DNA from: Hymenopus coronatus
Taxonomy: Eukaryota > Arthropoda > Insecta > Mantodea > Hymenopodidae
Assembly (NCBI GenBank): GCA_030762935.1
Contig: CM060881.1
Span: 97,080,001 to 97,144,000, forward strand
Direction: 5' to 3'
Length of the DNA: 64,000 nucleotides
This document shows positions 33,969 through 45,243 of this stretch, piece by piece. The notes under the pieces are model-generated. The model was not told the DNA's origin and searched no databases. It worked only from the letters and a program-made list of their open reading frames with translations. Each line of letters opens with the position of its first letter. Positions within the stretch are counted from its first letter, which is position 1. The translations under genes were made by a program, and so were the position numbers.

Positions 33969-34470
33969 TTTTAAAAATGCAACACTAATTCAGAAGAGCG
34001 CATAGGTACATGTGACGTTAGTAAACGGATTGTCAACTTACCATGCTTGAGATTATTGCATTCTCTGAACTCCATGTTCAGTGCTAAAGCAACTGTTAAT
34101 CTTGTCTCAGTTTGTATAAATGGCGTACTATACGCTCTGCGATGACATCAGTGATCGTGTTGTAGTGTTATACATAGTCCATTATAAATGATCGCGGGAA
34201 TATAACGCGACAATTTACTACACTACGGAGACCATTTGCTGACGGTGTTCGAACTTGGCCCTTGTGACAAATGTTAACGTGCACAGCCGTTAGGATTCTA
34301 AATCTACATAATTTAACAAGAGTATGGAGCCTGACCTAATACCCTGGCTTGCCATAAGTTACCTACTCTTTTGGTTCCTTTCTCTATAACACTCTATGTC
34401 GATAACCCTACTCGCATTCTCTGACCGCGGGTATACTCAGTTTCTGTTCAGAGATTCCTTCGGAGAAACC
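33969..34470. other. Unassigned stretch
   Basis: No repeat or gene recognised. Confidence 0.4.
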
Positions 34471-34650
34471 TGAGTCGGTAGCTCAGTGGTAGAGCCCTTC
34501 CCTGCTGTGCTAGAGATAACTGGTTCGATTCCCGGTTGGGCGGTTGGGAAATCTTCTGAATTTTTCTCTAGCCCAAAATTGTTCCCCATCCTCCTCAGAG
34601 TCAGGAAGTATAAAGGAGAGTATGAATGTATGTGTGATTAAATGAAAACA
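34471..34650 (+). mobile_element. tRNA-headed SINE (single copy)
   Basis: The A box TAGCTCAGTGGTAGAGC (34479-34495) and B box GGTTCGATTCCCG (34522-34534) are close to canonical. The acceptor stem does not pair, and an unrelated body (TTGTTCCCCATCCTCCTCAG, then ATGAATGTATGTGTG) follows. A SINE rather than a tRNA gene. No second copy was seen here. Confidence 0.65.
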
Positions 34651-34865
34651 GAAACCCACCTAAAACAAGCAGTGCACCATAAGGAAATGAAACTGATATG
34701 ACCATGCATTTAAAGGCGAGATATAAATGGAACAAGAAATTTAAATATATTTATATTTTTTTTGTAATTTTTTTTCTAGGATTGACAGTTTGTTATTCTT
34801 TTCATTATTCTATTTCGTTTGTGAGGGTATTTCAATTTAGTACCGATATATAAATTAAGAGAAGA

Positions 34866-35850
34866 AAGATGATCTGATGTGTTCCATTCACATGAATTTC
34901 TCTACATCTCTGTAACAAATTATTGTTTATAAGCTTTTTCTTCTATCTACTTCATGCTAATCGAGATAAACAAGAGCAGAAACTGTCAAACTACTTAGTT
35001 CTTTATAAGTAGAAGGGAAATAAGGTAATACACTAGGCTAAACCGACAGTCAAATGTTTTAAAATGTGATTTCTATGGGATTGAAATCCGTTTCTTTGCG
35101 TGACCAGAAGTTGACATACGACATACTCGTATTTCCGCATGAGGAAGGTTCCAGTATTTTAAAACCGAAACCAATAACAGCTTCAGGGAAAAAATGTACA
35201 TGATATAAGTAGATCTAAATGTTTGTGTAGTAAGTTCTTTTCTATCTCTTATGGTTTACCAGTTATGCAAAATTAAAAAAAAAATTCATCCTGAATAAAG
35301 AGGCCTTCAGAGGCTACTCCCAGAAAATTCAGATAACATTTTATGTGTAACGTAAATATCTTAAATATAGGCAATTTTAATCAATACGGTTAGGACCAGT
35401 TTTGAAAAAATCAAATTTTTCGAAACTGTTTCCATCTAAAGTGTAGTTGGGGGTGACGATATTTAGTTGAAAATCATCGTGTCCCATCCCTGTAAGATAA
35501 ACTATCGTAAATATCAAGTTTGGTATTTAAAATACTTTTTGTTTTTGAGCTATGCTGTCTACACACACACACACATACACACACGCACACACAAACACAC
35601 ACACACACAGGGACTTGTTTCTAAAAATGCTTGTTTTGGAATCAGCAAGTCTCTAAACATATATTTCCGGTGAAATATTGGTATCGAATCTTTGGGTGGA
35701 ATACGATGCTTCCTTCTATACATTATACACATAGTAGGTGCAGAGAACGTAAAAATTCTGTATTTCCGGTGAACTCTCAGTCTCAAATATTTAGGTGCAA
35801 TTTGCCTTCTCTATACACTCTGTACATAGTACGTGGAGAGAAAGTAAAAA
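34866..35850 (+). repeat. A-repeat, full-length copy with duplicated 3' end
   Basis: It begins GATGATCTGATGTGTTCCAT and carries all blocks. A CA-rich spacer has expanded to about 50 bp (35561-35609). The terminal segment from TATTTCCGGTGAA to GAAAGTAAAAAT occurs twice in tandem, about 35658-35758 and 35759-35848, the second copy ending with a good terminal palindrome. Confidence 0.85.
35561..35609. repeat. (CA)n microsatellite within an A-repeat
   Basis: An ACACAC run with TACAC, GCAC and AAAC interruptions. It lies at the short CA-rich spacer that every A-repeat copy carries. Confidence 0.85.
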
Positions 35851-35948
35851 TCGATTCCAAGGATATCTATAAATTATTTTAATATATCAATGTCATTGTT
35901 TCCTCCAAACTGACCGGAAAACACAATCTAATATAACATTAGTCAGGA

Positions 35949-36015
35949 ACAAGGTGACGCCTAGTAACGTGTGCAACTCGCAATCAATAGGCCGTGGGTT
36001 CGACTCCAGTGGCAG
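35949..36015 (+). mobile_element. tRNA-like head next to SINE-1
   Basis: GTGACGCCTAGTAACGTGTG (A-box-like) and GTGGGTTCGACTCCAG (B box) are placed like a tRNA-derived head, directly before a SINE-1 copy. It differs in sequence from the SINE-1 head, so it is either another SINE's remnant or part of a composite. Confidence 0.4.
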
Positions 36016-36037
36016 ATGTTCTGATACTTGGTTTAAA

Positions 36038-36225
36038 GGCGCAGTAGTTAGACTACTCGGTTCTCACCAAGGCGACGCATGTGGGATTTGTGGTGGAAAA
36101 AGCTGCTCGGTTTTCTCCGGTTACCCCCGCCATCGCATTTCCTCGGTGCTCCATCTTCATCCCATGTATTATCAGTGTTATCGCCTGCGGTGCAATATGT
36201 AGTAAAAGCAGGCGTTAAAGAGTAT
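36038..36225 (+). mobile_element. SINE-1 copy
   Basis: CAGTAGTTAGACTACTCGGT, TCTCACCAAGGCGACGCATG, TGGGATTTGTGGTGG, CCCCCGCCATCGCATTTCCT, CGGTGCTCCATCTTCATCCC, ATGTATTATCAGTGTTATCG and AAGCAGGCGTTAAAGAGTAT follow the SINE-1 order. The box-B segment is deleted compared with the 29.6-kb copy. Confidence 0.8.
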
Positions 36226-36380
36226 CAAGAAAAGGGTTATTTTTGGAGAATTTCCCAGTTTACCAACCAAATGCTGGAAAGATTCATTATACACCCGGAG
36301 TTTAACTGTCCATCATTTCCTCTCCCTAGGGAGGAGGTTCCGACTACTTCAGCTTCCCCGGTGGAATCGCTGCAAACCCC

Positions 36381-36550
36381 GAGCACCCGTTATACTTCTG
36401 ACATTACTAAAAGTAGTCGGGTCTAACATCTGTGCCCCTTCCGGAAGGGAGCTTCGGATTGGGTTGGACTCGCGTGGCAATGGTCCCGATACTCGAGGGA
36501 GATTGTGTACGTCTGGACGGTGAAACCTGGGTGCGGTTGTGAAACCCTCA
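36381..36550 (+). repeat. L-repeat copy 1
   Basis: It matches 39648-39800: GTTATACTTCTGACATTACT, GATTGGGTTGGACTCG, TCCCGATACTCGAGGGAG, CTGGACGGTGAAACCTGGGT and TGTGAAAC. The ends are uncertain. It looks like the 3'-untranslated type of a retroelement, but that is inference. Confidence 0.6.
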
Positions 36551-37429
36551 ATGTCCTCCGGCAGTGACGTAGTGAGCTAGTAGACATCAGCTAGTAGCTC
36601 TCGTCGGTAGTCTTCCGTTTGACGCGGTAAATGGTGTATCCAAAAACCCATTTTTATAAAGCGAGTAATTCTCGGAATGCATACATTCCTGTGATTATCA
36701 GGTAGGTGGTGGATTGCTGAGGCAACCGTTGGTTAGGGTATTTCACATTGTTAAGCGCTGAAAGTCTATTGTATTTACGTCGCACATGCAGTACAGGTGA
36801 AGCTTCTTTACTGGCTGGATATCGCCCTGTGTCTGTGAATTTTTAAAGTGTGACTTCCCATCAAGGAGGAGAAATCAATATTGATTCTGAAGATCCTGCT
36901 ATGTACTGTTATTTACCATTATTTTCATTCATGTTGATTAGTATTTTTTATTGATACCATTATTTTAAATTTAACTTGAAAAGGAAAGAAAATAATATTT
37001 GTTAGTGCAATAGTGTAAAGGTTTTGTTTTAGCTCACGGTGTTTCCCTGCCTATATCTGTATACTGTCTGAAAGAAAAATTATTCCTCTCCTGGAAATTT
37101 AAAATAGCAGTCGCAGAATACCATATTTTACGATTTTGTTTTAGTTTATTTGTTAAGTAATAAAATAAGGTCACCTCCAACATGACTTTATTTTTATCCT
37201 AGGTCCTTCGGGAGTCAAAATTATGAAAAGAAAAGGCTCTATGACCTTACAGAGAGGTATTCTGAAAACGATTTCGTAAAAGGATTGGATTTTATGGAAA
37301 AATTACATATCAGACCCTTTCTTCCCTGACGAAAGGAAAGACTAAACATAAGCTGTCTTATATAACGTCGCAATTAAAGAAAGGATGGCTTACTTCACAT
37401 AAAGTTAAAAGTACCGTCTTAAAAAATAG
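36551..37429. other. Unassigned stretch
   Basis: Nothing recognised until the transposase remnant begins. CACGGTG at about 37036 resembles a Transib-type terminal heptamer, but I could not find a matching partner end. Confidence 0.3.
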
Positions 37430-39180
37430 CTAGTATTGGCTGCAAAGTATCATACAAATTCCATGTAGTAAAACTCGATAAAGTCGGCAGACAAAGTCCT
37501 TCGTGGAGTTAAAGTGAACGCTGCAAAATCCGTAAGACACAGCACTTGAGAACAACTTTTGAAGCCACAGGTCTAACTTATGACAGTCAAATGATGCTCC
37601 AAGAATCTGGAAACGTTGACCGTTCCAAAGTATGTAGTTAAAGATATTACTTAATGTTCTGCCCGAGGAGCATAATACAGACAATCATTAGACCGCATGT
37701 GAAGTCTAGAGACTTAGAAGAAAAGACACGACTTTCACTTATAGGCCTTTCAATCTAAGTGGAAGCCTCGCTGACAAGGAACAGGAGTTAAAAATGCCTA
37801 TCCATACTACAGTGGGATTCAAGAAGCCAAAAAACATTACTATTCTGTGAGTGAGTCCTATCAGGTGACTGCCACATATGCGGAGATTAAACTTCAAGCC
37901 TTAGTCAACTATACCAATGAGCGATTACTATCATATTTAAAGGAGGTTTTATGCAGTCCTCCAAATTATGTCATATATCATCATTCTTTGGAACATATTT
38001 ATAAATGGGGTTCTGATGGTTCACAGCAAGTACAGTTTAAACAAAAATTTAGGTCAACTATAATTCTGATGCTAGCATATTTCAGTCATCTTTAGTGGCT
38101 CTTCAACTTATCAATCGCAAAAATAAAGAACTCGTTATTTGAAAAAAATCCTACGCGAGTATCACCTCGCTATTGCAGGCCAATATAATTAAATTTGTTC
38201 ATGAAATAGCTGATGGTACTAATGAAGAGATGGTTACATCAACAGTCAAATTGGAATATTAAAAGAGACAAAGAATTCAAAGAGGGTGATTTATCCATAA
38301 AACATACATTACTTTTGACCATGATATATGCAGCAACAGAGACAGCATCAACAATGAGATAAAGACTTCAATGGCTTGTCAAAATCCAAAAAATTCAACA
38401 CGCAAGCTCTTAAATTCAGCTTGTCTATACTGTACGATTCGACTTTTCGAAGTATCGTAGTATTTGTCCTATAAAATAAATCTAAGAAATTACAAATACT
38501 CTCAAAAGAGGAAAAGAAAATCATTCAAAAGATGAAAAATGTCACTCAAGAGAAGAAATCAATTAGGATTAACAGTGGATGCTCCCAAGTCAGGCTATGG
38601 AAGTAGGAGGGGTGAAAATACCAGTAGAAGATTTTATTTGTAGACTCTGAAATATCAACAGAAATAACAGCGTGAAACTGCAACCCATTTATCGATTAAA
38701 GGCAATTCTAGAAGCTATTTCAAGTGGGTATAGGGTAGACTTAGAAAAAGTTCTATTCATACTTCTGAAACTGTTGCTTTATATCCATGGCATCCTATTC
38801 CTCCCACTGTTCTCAAGATTTTTGATGGCCCAACTATCATCGAACACGCTCTCTTACCCATAGACAGTTTATCGAAAGAAGTAGCCGAGGCCCGCAATAA
38901 GCACTTTCGCTTATACAGACAAAGCTTTGCTAGGAAGTTCTCTCTAGAAAAATGCAACTTGGATATAATAAACAGATTATTGCTGACATCTGATCCACTG
39001 TACCGGTTATGAAACGGAAGCCAAAGAAAACCAGCAAACCTTTCTTAAAGGAAACATTAAGTTTGCTGCTCTCAAGCGAAGAAGAGATTAGACAGCATCC
39101 TCATGCTAACAATGATATCAAAGAGGAGTCTTCAATTGAAACAGTGTTCAGATTAACAAAGTTGGGATGCATCATGTAAA
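37430..39180 (+). pseudogene. Transib-like (RAG1-core related) transposase pseudogene
   Basis: Three-frame reading gives collinear pieces of one DDE transposase over about 1.7 kb, near the family's usual length. N-terminal pieces are SERCKIRKTQ (37513) and LTYDSQMMLQESGN. Next are AEIKLQALVNYT (from about 37880) and KWGSDGS (38003-38023), which holds the first acidic residue. DASIFQSSLVALQL follows. Then comes KHTLLLTMI, where the expected Asp-containing word is deleted (about 38326). Then ILEAISSGY, LYPWHPIPPTV (38779) and EARNKHFRLYR (38887) with the third acidic residue, INRLLLTSDPL and a Lys-rich tail. There are stops near 37640, 38140 and 39007 and shifts near 38060. Such proteins cut and paste Transib elements and share the RAG1 core. 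This copy is dead. No terminal repeats were identified. Confidence 0.75.
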
Positions 39181-39344
39181 TAATATCTAGGTATATTGTA
39201 TTACAATTAAAATCAAATAAATAAACGATAATTTCATTTCATTTTATAAGGCATTTAAATGCATCTTTATTCTAAAAACATGTTATCTGGGGTCTTACAG
39301 TGCTCAAAACACGAAAAGATAATTTTGGCCAACTTTTTATACGA

Positions 39345-39900
39345 AATACCCCTATGTGTACCGGCCTAATGGAAACCCCACAGATATCACTAGTGTGCGT
39401 GCCACACCTGAGTGGTCAGGTCAGCGTTTCGCGGTTTATGTTCATTATTTTCCCCATAGGGTCCGACCTATCACCTTTTTGGTGTGAAGGGGGCCGGTAT
39501 ATAAGATAGATACCGGTCTAATGGAAAACTCCAAGAACTATCCCTGGGGAGCTCGGCACACCTGAGTAGTCTGGTCACTGCTGCACGGTTCATGTCAATC
39601 ATTTCTGGGTCCGACTTGTTCAGCTCCTTGGTGCGAGCGCAGCGTACCTATAACACCTGTGATACTTCAGACATTACCAGAAGTACAATGGACCCTCCCG
39701 AATTGGGTTGGACTCGACGGTGTAATTGCTCCCGATACCCATGGGAGTTTGGGAATACCTAGACGGTGACGCCTGGGTGGGACTGGGAAACGACTTAATG
39801 TGGCCAAGCGACTAATCTGTAGAACTTAGTATACAAGAGCTCTACCCCACCGAGGACTTGGTAGTCATCCCCCTATAAAGCTGACGCACGCAAGTGGCGT
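39345..39900 (+). repeat. L-repeat copy 2, with internal tandem duplication
   Basis: Two tandem units start CCGGCCTAATGGAAA (39361) and CCGGTCTAATGGAAA (39513). Each contains CACACCTGAGTGGTCAGGTC or its variant CACACCTGAGTAGTCTGGTC, then a GGTCCGAC word. The part at 39648-39800 matches L-repeat copy 1. It ends with CACCGAGGACTTGGTAGTCA and TGACGCACGCAAGTGGCGTT. It directly follows the Transib remnant. Confidence 0.65.
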
Positions 39901-40364
39901 TTCTATTTCTGTCCTTGTGAAAACAAAGGGTAGGAATATAAAATCCTAATTGAAAAATCCACAATTTTATTCCAGGGGGTTATGTTTCCATTATTTCTTT
40001 GTCATATGTGTCAGGCTTCAGGACCAGACGACGGTGTTCGGCGGCTTGTGGCTGACGAGGGCTTGCACTCTGTAAAAGGTTTACTCCTGTCGATATGCAC
40101 CCGCCTTTGGTGTTTTGGAGCTCGGGGAACCCTTGGGACTCGCGAATGGGTCCAGGTGGCTTCGAAGGCGTTCCACATGTAAATGTTAAGGTCTCCATCC
40201 ATGTTTGCACTGTCGTCATCATGATTTGATCACCTTTCTGATCTCTCCCCTCATCTTCCTTCCTTGGGACACGTAAGACACAATGGGCCCTGCGGATCCC
40301 GTCCAAGTGTAATCCTTATCCTATTAACATCAGTCACCATGTCTTTTTACATCCCCTACACTTT
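39901..40364. other. GC-richer unassigned stretch
   Basis: Open frames lie on both strands (39982-40182 plus, 39980-40306 minus, 108 codons). Neither shows a recognised domain. It may continue the L-repeat. Confidence 0.3.
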
Positions 40365-41222
40365 CTATGTATATACTACATAGAGAGAGTAATATATATT
40401 CCACCCAAAGTTTAATATCGAATACCAATTGATAAAAATTCCAATGTTAACAGAATTTGTAGGAGTTAATTTAACATTTGATTTCACCGGAAATATACCT
40501 TTTGATACCCTTGAATCCGAACGAAAAGATTTTTAGAAAAAAGTCACTGCGTATGTATGTGGGTGTGTGTCTGTGGACACCTAGCTTGACACCAATCTTC
40601 GTATTTAAGTTAGGCATCTTCCAAGAATGCGACACGAAGACCGAGGAAACCCCCCCACCCCAAACTAACCTTTACATGGAAAAAAATTACCAACTTTTTA
40701 TTTTCTCAAAAATAGCACTAACGATTTTGATTAAATTACCGTATCTTAAAGATATTTACATGACAGATAAAATGCATATCTTGAATTTCTGTGAAAAGCC
40801 CCTGAGGACCTCTTCATTCTAGATCTTTTGCATAACTGGTACATCGTAACTTACTGCACAAAAAATGTAGATATTCTTAATAAACATAATTTAGATCCTA
40901 TACATTTTTTCGTGGAGTTGGCCATTTTCAAGATACCCTTGTCATTGGTTTCATTTTAAAATACCTACTTACATTTTTCTCACACGGAAATGTTTCAACT
41001 CCTGGCCTTACAACGAGAAGCATTTCAATCATATAGCAAAAGTTTTTAAAATATTTGACTATTACTTCAGCCTAGTGTATTCGTTTATTTCCCTTCCACT
41101 TACTAGGAAGCAAGTTTCTGCTTATGTTTATCTCAATTAGCATAAATTACATAGAACAATAAGCTGTTTGAGATGATTTGTTGCAGAGATGTAGAGAACG
41201 TTATGTGAATGGAACAAATCAC
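40365..41222 (-). repeat. A-repeat, full-length copy (antisense)
   Basis: It starts with the terminal palindrome (CACTTTCTATGTATATACTA...AGAGAGAGTAA) and ends AGAGAACGTTATGTGAATGG. Blocks include GATTTCACCGGAAATATACC, GAATGCGACACGAAGACC and GGTTTCATTTTAAAATACCT. About 50 bp are inserted at 40430-40480, splitting the GAATACC/GATTTCACC junction. Confidence 0.8.
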
Positions 41223-42034
41223 GCTGATTATGCCTGGACTAAGTTTAGAGTTGTAAAAATACATATGATACTAAATCACATTGTATAACATTGCATTAAA
41301 CATACCTTAATCGCGTATAACATACATAGCTATGCTTCGGACATGACTTTAAGTTAAGTTAGCTTCTGGTATATTGTTACATTATTACAAGCAAACGAGA
41401 GGGGAAAGGTAGAAGTCCCGTGCGCTAATGTTATGCTATAGAGTTATACTATAGATATAGTTGAATACAGAAGTAAAATTCTGTAGTGAACGCACGTTTT
41501 AATTATAACTTATAAATAAATAACTTGAGTAAATTAATAAACCTGGATTGTGCTAGATGAAATAATCCGCTTCATGTGTGATTTATAACTATTGCAATGG
41601 ATTACACACATCCCATTAGACCACACTTTATGACAAATAAAAATGTTGGATTCCTCAGAATCTAAGCCCAGGCCCTTAATAAATCCACCTTTCAAAATAC
41701 AGTATTTAAAAGATAAGACGTGCTTGGGATTAAAGTCTAACTTAGCTTACAAAATGTCACGTAGATTCCAGGAAATGGTTGAAAGCCCACGCAAGCTCAT
41801 AAGTTGCAAAATGTGGTAAAATGTTCCATTATTCAAAGGAAGGCACATCCGGTTATAATAACAAAGAAAACCATAAAGCTTCCTCTTATTCCAAGAATCC
41901 GGTTGTCAAGAAATACTGAAATTTATAAGAATGTACTAAATGGAATTCTAAAACATTTAAAATAATGTGGCTTAAAACAAACGATAAGCTAATTTAAAAA
42001 TACTCGTCAATCACATACGTCAATACTTAATACC
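41223..42034. other. Unassigned AT-rich stretch
   Basis: No repeat or gene recognised. Confidence 0.4.
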
Positions 42035-42262
42035 GTTTTCAAATGGTAAGTCACTATTCGTTTTTATAGTGATCCCTCAAAGATTATAAAGTTTCAAAGC
42101 TATTAAGAACGATGCGCCTTTTATTAAAATAGTTGACTGTCGTTTTAGCTTGTAATGGAATGCATAAACGTGCAATGAAAGTTTATCTCCATTAATGAGA
42201 AGTAGGTAAAACAATAAACTTTTATCGAAGACTTCTAGAAGATGTAACAGAGTAAATATTTC
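42035..42262 (-). repeat. A-repeat 5'-part fragment (antisense, diverged)
   Basis: GTTGACTGTCGTTTTAGCTT, GTTTATCTCCATTAATGAGA, AGTAGGTAAAACAATAAACT and AGATGTAACAGAGTA follow the antisense A-repeat 5' order. Confidence 0.45.
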
Positions 42263-44984
42263 CGAGTATTTCTGAGTAAATGTACAACTATAGTATCACC
42301 AGCCGCCACTGCTTGACGTAGATATCCTCTCAGAAACAGAGCAAGTAAGCCCAGCCGTTTTCTAATTGTCAGCCAGCCGCTGCTACTGCTACACATTATA
42401 GCTCGTCACGGGCCTCATTATAACCAATGCGCTGTGCAGTGCGCCACCGCATGCTGAAATAATCGCAGCCGTCAACAGTACACCGCCTCTTGCAGAAATT
42501 AAACTGTACACCACGGAACATAACCAGGTACAACATTTCTCCTAATGAGCTGCAGATGTTCAGCTTTTATCCGCATCTTAGCTTTTATAATATAGCTCAG
42601 ACAAAGTTGCCCAAAATATTATAGCGTGTGAGTCTACAGTTTCCTTTAAGTTAACTGCATTAAAGCATTTTATAATAAATAAGTATGATAAAATAGGATT
42701 TATTGATCAATTTTATACTTAAATAAATTGAACTCAAAGCCAAAATTAGTTTGAAATATTTTCAGATGTTGTTTCTAATTTAGATCACAATAATGCATTT
42801 GACAAGAACAATAATGCATTTGATTTGATGTGCAGTCATGTACATGTGTAATTGTGCCGATATAATACTCAGCGGTTTATGTTGGTAATGAAATCCTAAA
42901 CAGCCTCTGCCACCCCCAGTCCACACATCTTACCTGGTACTAGCACTCAATGTTTGCTTATTCTTTCTTTTCCTTCCCTGCTTTACCTGACACTGACCTG
43001 TGTTCATAGTGTAATGCTTAGGTGCGGATCCCTTGATATCAAATATGAAGGCGGACTTGTCCAGAGGCTGTTATGAAACATTCGTTACGAATCTTACCTT
43101 TCAGGCACTCAGGTGAAAAGTTTCCATACTGCTTACCTTTCGCCGCTCTCCTAGGATTGACGCTCGTTCATATGCTAGTGACAGGGTGAAATTCATTGTT
43201 AATTTAATTTTAATAATTAAAGCATTAAAGATATAATAAATTGCTTTGTGTAATTTTTTTTTCATTTAAAGAAACATTTAATTCATTGCAATACATTTTA
43301 GTTTTGTGTTGATATCTGCATCTGAATTCAAACCAATAAGGGAGTGATTCATTATTGGTGTGGAACTCAGATAATAAGAAGCTTCTGCCAACATTAAATA
43401 AAGAAAAACAACGTAAAAATCAAAATGATCCACCCATTTGCGAGCACTCGACTGTTCAAATAATTTGAAAGATTTTATGTACAGGATTATTCAGAAAAAA
43501 GGTACATGTTTCGAATTTGTACTTCAAACAAACCACAAAAGCGTCCCACATATATCCGGAAGGAAGTTCAAACTTTAAACTTCAATTTAGTGGCATAAAG
43601 CAAGCAGATGTTGCAGACAAATTTTTGCTACAGTTTTCTAAAATGTATTGTGCTACTGCAAACAAGTTAGTTCTGATAAAAGGTTTCACTTGATATAAAA
43701 CAATTGATTTCATAAAGCAAGAAAGGTACGCCTAGATGTAGTCCAGCAGCGTCTTCTTATTAAATGCATTAACTTTAACAATCATGAAACTTTAAGTGTC
43801 TCCTGTCCACTCAGACGTGTAGAAGTGTTTACCTTTTAGAGTTTCTTTCAAATAAAAATATGCTGCTTTTTCCTGTGTATCAATAATTCACAATGTTTCC
43901 CAGTTTGTATATGTTATGATTGCATACCCTCTCAACATGTATTAAAACACAACTAAAACACCCGCCTTGCTTGTGGTTTGACAGTTTTTACTTTGAACTT
44001 TTAGTCTTTCGTAGTATGTACCCAACAGCCTTGCGTTTCTTTAGAGACATTTAAAAAGTATATTACTGCTCCACAACAGTGATGGATTGTAGTCTAAACG
44101 ATAGGTGAAGAATCTCTTTTCTCACAGAATAATACATGCAAGTTAACCTATTTCTTATATACTAAGGTGACGCTCTTGTCCTCGATCCTATTACTCGAAC
44201 ATTGTGAACAGCTGCCTCTCCAGTAAATCGTGGATAAGTCCTTATGAATTATAATAGTGGTCTTTATTGCGTCATTGAAATGAGAATGTAGGTTATAACT
44301 GTAGAAAAACTTCACTCCACGAAACACTCTTTGTCAGCAGCGCAAACTTAACAAGAGTTTGTCTGCCTCTTAATATATACCTTTACCACGACTTTTTAAA
44401 TCTCTAATTTCATACCTGGCATCCTTTCTTTCCATTTTATTTGCCAAAACGCTGAGAATTGACTTGATCTACCGATAATTATGACGAGTCGTTTATCTAT
44501 GCACGACAAGAAAGGTTTTTGTAACACGCAACACACTGTCATTCTGGAGATTCACTGCAAGTCAACCATTGTTAAGACTTATTGTTAATTCTTCTAATGG
44601 AAACTAGAGAACTTACAAGACCGTCCACACAATGACAATAGTTGTTATGCACAGATTGTTTTCGCATATCAACTGAACTGATACTGAAGTACCGATTCAG
44701 AGGGCTTGGAAACTTTAAAACCAATTTGAGACGATAAAAATTATAATATCATTGGGAAAGGATGTTTACAAGGTTTCACAAGTGTAAATGCCCGCCGAAT
44801 TTCATCTACAAAGGGTCCTTTTACTCCAAAATATCCAGGATTTAAACATCACCATAGCCTCGAAGCAGGTAATTTAAGGGAGTAACATATCCTCATACAA
44901 TCAAATCTTTGAGTAGGTTGTCAGGGCAACGAGACGTAAACAGTGCAGCTAACATATCACAGCCGAAAGTAGCTTCACCCAGCG

Positions 44985-44986
<2 letters not shown>
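42263..44986. other. Unassigned stretch
   Basis: Longest stretch without an assigned element. A GC-richer patch at 42290-42540 has no open frame or repeat match. The rest is AT-rich with no recognised coding or repeat signal. Confidence 0.35.

Positions 44987-45073
<87 letters not shown>
44987..45073. repeat. (CT)n microsatellite
   Basis: About 43 uninterrupted CT units. The overlapping 97-codon Ser/Leu frame (44909-45202) is produced by this run and is not a gene. Confidence 0.95.
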
Positions 45074-45075
<2 letters not shown>

Positions 45076-45214
45076 GTATATATCTTTCTACCTGCTCATG
45101 GACATAGTAAATTTCCCCTTTCGTTCGTTTTTATCATTACTAATATTTCCTAGTACTGTAGCCGTAACACCTCAGTATGGGAGATTTGCACTCTTAAATT
45201 AGTGGTTCGTTTAA

Positions 45215-45243
45215 TTATATATATATACATATATATATATATC
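45215..45243. repeat. (AT)n microsatellite
   Basis: A short ATATAT run with one ACAT interruption, about 140 bp beyond the (CT)n tract. Confidence 0.85.

Noticed and set aside
34471..34545. Functional tRNA gene
   Set aside because: A and B boxes are good, but the acceptor stem does not pair and a SINE-like body follows.
35559..35786. Cys/Val-rich minus-strand open frame
   Set aside because: It is the translation of a (CA)n tract inside an A-repeat.
40478..40822. 114-codon plus-strand frame
   Set aside because: Entirely within an antisense A-repeat and not conserved as a frame in other copies.
44909..45202. 97-codon plus-strand frame with a Ser-Leu run
   Set aside because: It is generated by the (CT)n microsatellite.
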